Source of the DNA: Spirogloea muscicola
Taxonomy: Eukaryota; Streptophyta; Zygnematophyceae; Spirogloeales; Spirogloeaceae
Direction: 5' to 3'
DNA: 10,332 bases
NCBI GenBank assembly: GCA_009602725.1
Contig: WELB01000089.1
Coordinates: 347,921 to 358,252 of the forward strand
Each line of letters starts with the position of its first letter. Positions within the stretch are counted from its first letter, which is position 1. The position numbers were made by a program, and so were the translations under genes. Below are positions 8,343 through 10,332 of this stretch, piece by piece. The notes below the pieces were generated by a model that made no database searches, was not told where the DNA came from, and was given only the letters and a program-made list of their open reading frames with translations.

Positions 8343-10332
8343 CTATAACTCAAACGCCCCGAGCTCCTTCATCTCCTCCAAGAATGCTGAGAGGGTGTCA
8401 TCCATGCTAGCAGGCCTGACAACCGGTGCAGCAGTCGAGGCAACGGATGGCACTACTTTCTTCGTCTTGTTCATGCCTTCCCTCTTCACCCGGACAGAAG
8501 CAGGCACCTGCACAACATATACAGTTGCACAACAAGCACTTATATGAGGGGCAGATTTCAGGGGCAGATTTTATGGGGTGCTCTTTGATGCAACAGCACC
8601 CCCTAACGAGAGCCTGTGGAGCAACTGCTAGCTATGGAGCTTTGCCTTGATGGCAATGCTATACTGGGACAAGGCTTGTGCACTTGTGATGCAGTTCATC
8701 ATATAAGCTCGCATACATGGAGCCGTCTGCAACCAACTTGTGTTATCTGATGCAAATCCAACTCCAAGCAAACAGGACCCAGGTCATAGAAGTTACCATG
8801 GCCGTGAGCTCGGGGGTATTCTGCGCCAAAGGCCGCTTGGAAACCGTCGGAGCGGCGACCTTTACAAAGGAAGGCCTCGAGTGCGGTGGGTATGGCATGC
8901 CCCGCGGAGAACCTGAGTGATGTGGAGGTAGAGTCCGCATTCCCAGTGGAGGTGGGCCTGGGGGCGGTCGCATCGTCTGCAGCCCTGGCGGGGGGCCCTG
9001 GGGAGGCCGCATGCCAACCGGCATGGATGGTGGTGGGCCTGGGGGCGGCCTCATGCCCCTCGGCGGCAAAGGTGGTGGCGGAGGCAGACCACCGGCTTGC
9101 GGTGATGACCGAGGCAGGTACGGCGGGAGGGGCGGAGGCGGTGGAGGCGGCACAGCCATGGAGTGTGGCAGAGACCCAGGTGTCGTGGGAAGCGGGGGAG
9201 GAGGAGGAGGAGGAGGAGGAGGAGGAGGAGGAGGAGGAGGAGGAGGAGGAGGAGGAGCCTGTGACTGCATCGCTGCTGGAGGCAGCGGCGGCGGCGGCGG
9301 CTGTGGCGGCGCGTGCTGCTGCTCCGACGCAGGCGGCGCCGGCAGCGAGGGAGGGCCTGGCAGGCCGGTGGCGCTGGGGGCCCTGTCGCTGTTGCGGCCG
9401 CTCTGGTCCTCATCCTCCTCTTGCCCCTCGCTTGCTCCTGCAGCATCATGTTCAACACTATGCATTCTGCCTTCACCATGGACCTGGAGACGCTCGTCAC
9501 CCAAGTGGCTGTCTGCATTCACGACCTTGTCCTGCTTCGGCGGCAGCAGAGGCAAAGGTGGTGGCGGGGGCGCCGGAGGGGGTGGCAAGGTGGCATCAAA
9601 GGATGCCTCGATAGCAGGGTGGCCGCTCATGGCAGCTTCCGGTAGTGGTGGTCGTGGGGGAGGGGGTGGGGGGATGAGGTGCAGAGGGAGGTCCGTAGTT
9701 GAGGGGAGGGGCGGCGGCCGTGGGGGAGGCGGTGGAGGTGGCGGCACAGGCACAGAGAGTTCAATGTTGGGCAAAGGGGGGGCGAGCGGAAGCGGCGGCG
9801 GTGGCGGCGGAGGCGGCGGTGGAGGCGGCGGCGGCTGCAGCGGCTCTGCAGCGCCTTCTCCCTCCTCATCGTTCTCCTCGTTCGGTTCTGTGTCGGGCTT
9901 CGAAGCCGAGCTCCTGGGGCCTGCTGAAGGACAAGCCATGTCCCCCACTGACTCGGTCAGAAACTGCTGAGTCGAGCAGTCAAGTCGAGCTCTTGACAGT
10001 CCTTCCAAGGCTGGAGGCACCAGGTACAAGGTTTCTGCTGAAGCTATTGGACACGTGTATGGAATACCTGTAAGTTGATTACTACTGACTCACGTCACTG
10101 GATACTTACAGCAGTCCCAACATGCCTTGGACCAGCAGTCTCATCATCCTATATATGAGACTTGCCAGGTGACCATGACGACAGACGCATGGCTTCCTCA
10201 GCAAACATGCTCCTCGGTACCTCGATAATTACTCTTCTTGCTTGCCAATCCCAGTTGGCTGCCAGTCTCACCTGCAGAGGCACTGGTATGAAACATTGCC
10301 GCCTTTCCTGGCGGCGGGGCCCCAGTGGGATT
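8343..10332 (-). CDS. ELF5/WBP11-like nuclear proline-rich protein, last three exons (5' end outside the window)
   Basis: Homologue of Arabidopsis EARLY FLOWERING 5 and animal WW-domain-binding protein 11, nuclear proteins linked to pre-mRNA splicing through WW-domain partners; in Arabidopsis ELF5 represses flowering. Exons on the minus strand: 10332-10272 (partial), 10067-8797, 8507-8343, with matching phases (1, then 0), giving 498 visible residues and a TAG stop at 8345-8343. The first exon reads NPTGAPPPGK, a motif I recognise from plant ELF5. Next come an acidic patch (EPNEENDEEGEG), long proline runs, an acidic linker (EGQEEDEDQ), a run of about 22 prolines, and three MRPPxGPPP repeats. 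The protein closes with ELTAM/VPASVRVKRE across the last intron and a short helix, DDTLSAFLEEMKEL, matching the WBP11/ELF5 C-terminus. The conserved basic N-terminal Wbp11 domain is expected beyond base 10332. The 5' limit of the large exon is uncertain: several downstream AGs, including a CAGCAG at 10040-10035, keep the same phase. Confidence 0.85.
8547..8571 (+). repeat. 12-bp direct repeat in the last intron of the ELF5-like gene
   Basis: AGGGGCAGATTT occurs at 8547-8558 and 8560-8571, separated by one base. It lies inside the 289-base intron 8508-8796 and has no obvious role. Confidence 0.85.
8930..9060 (-). repeat. Three tandem MRPPxGPPP peptide repeats in the ELF5-like protein
   Basis: Read on the minus strand, this segment encodes GMRPPPGPPP, GMRPPQGPPP and TMRPPPGPPP, separated by linkers of about four to six residues. 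PPGPPP flanked by arginine resembles the proline/glycine/arginine-rich motif of animal WBP11 that binds WW domains. This is the most likely partner-binding part of the visible protein. Confidence 0.8.
9197..9256 (+). repeat. (GGA)20 microsatellite, translated on the minus strand as poly-proline
   Basis: Twenty uninterrupted GGA units on the plus strand are CCT codons of the ELF5-like gene; with neighbouring CCC and CCG codons they give about 22 consecutive prolines. The tract is all purine on one strand and all pyrimidine on the other. The use of a single codon shows recent repeat expansion, unlike the nearby proline runs, which mix CCC, CCG, CCA and CCT. Confidence 0.95.

Noticed and set aside
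9011-9970. 319-codon Gly-rich open frame on the plus strand, and a 242-codon overlapping Glu/Ala-rich frame (8886-9614)
   Set aside because: Both are antisense shadows of the proline-rich ELF5-like exon. CCN proline codons read on the other strand give Gly, Glu, Ala or Trp runs without stops. The minus frame alone has matching splice phases and a recognisable C-terminus.
1-10332. CRISPR array, phage, transposase, tRNA or rRNA gene, or defence cluster
   Set aside because: No spaced direct repeats, no transposase or integrase motifs and no RNA-gene landmarks were recognised. The window is fully explained by eukaryotic genes and their surroundings.

Overview
This window is nuclear DNA from a member of the green lineage, more likely a green or early streptophyte alga than a seed plant. 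The evidence is two intron-containing genes whose products read as plant-type proteins, GC-rich exons with G or C usually in the third codon position, GT-AG introns that are strongly pyrimidine-rich on the coding strand, and large trinucleotide and poly-proline expansions. The species cannot be fixed from the sequence alone.

Layout. Bases 1-185 are a CCG/GCC-rich block that is open on both strands and may be the 5' end of a divergent gene; the evidence is weak. Bases 186-871 are the upstream region of the first clear gene. They hold two long G runs, a 14-bp direct repeat and two inverted telomere-type (TTAGGG-like) tracts. Bases 872-7681 (+ strand) hold a complete 15-exon gene of about 802 codons for an OSCA/CSC1 hyperosmolality- and stretch-gated cation channel. 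Nearly every splice junction could be fixed by reading-frame phase plus similarity to the plant OSCA1 family. Bases 7682-8342 are a tail-to-tail intergenic stretch. Bases 8343-10332 (- strand) hold the last three exons of a WBP11/ELF5-type nuclear proline-rich protein whose N-terminal part lies beyond the right edge. It was recognised by an internal NPTGAPPPGK motif, PPGPPP repeats and a C-terminal VPASVRVKRE plus short acidic helix.

The two genes converge but nothing suggests a shared pathway: one is a membrane ion channel and the other an mRNA-processing-associated nuclear protein. I do not see a novel multi-gene system here. The most notable non-coding signals are a perfect 28-base foldback in intron 2 of the channel gene, the inverted telomere-type tracts in its upstream region, and a 20-unit GGA microsatellite that is translated as poly-proline in the ELF5-like gene.
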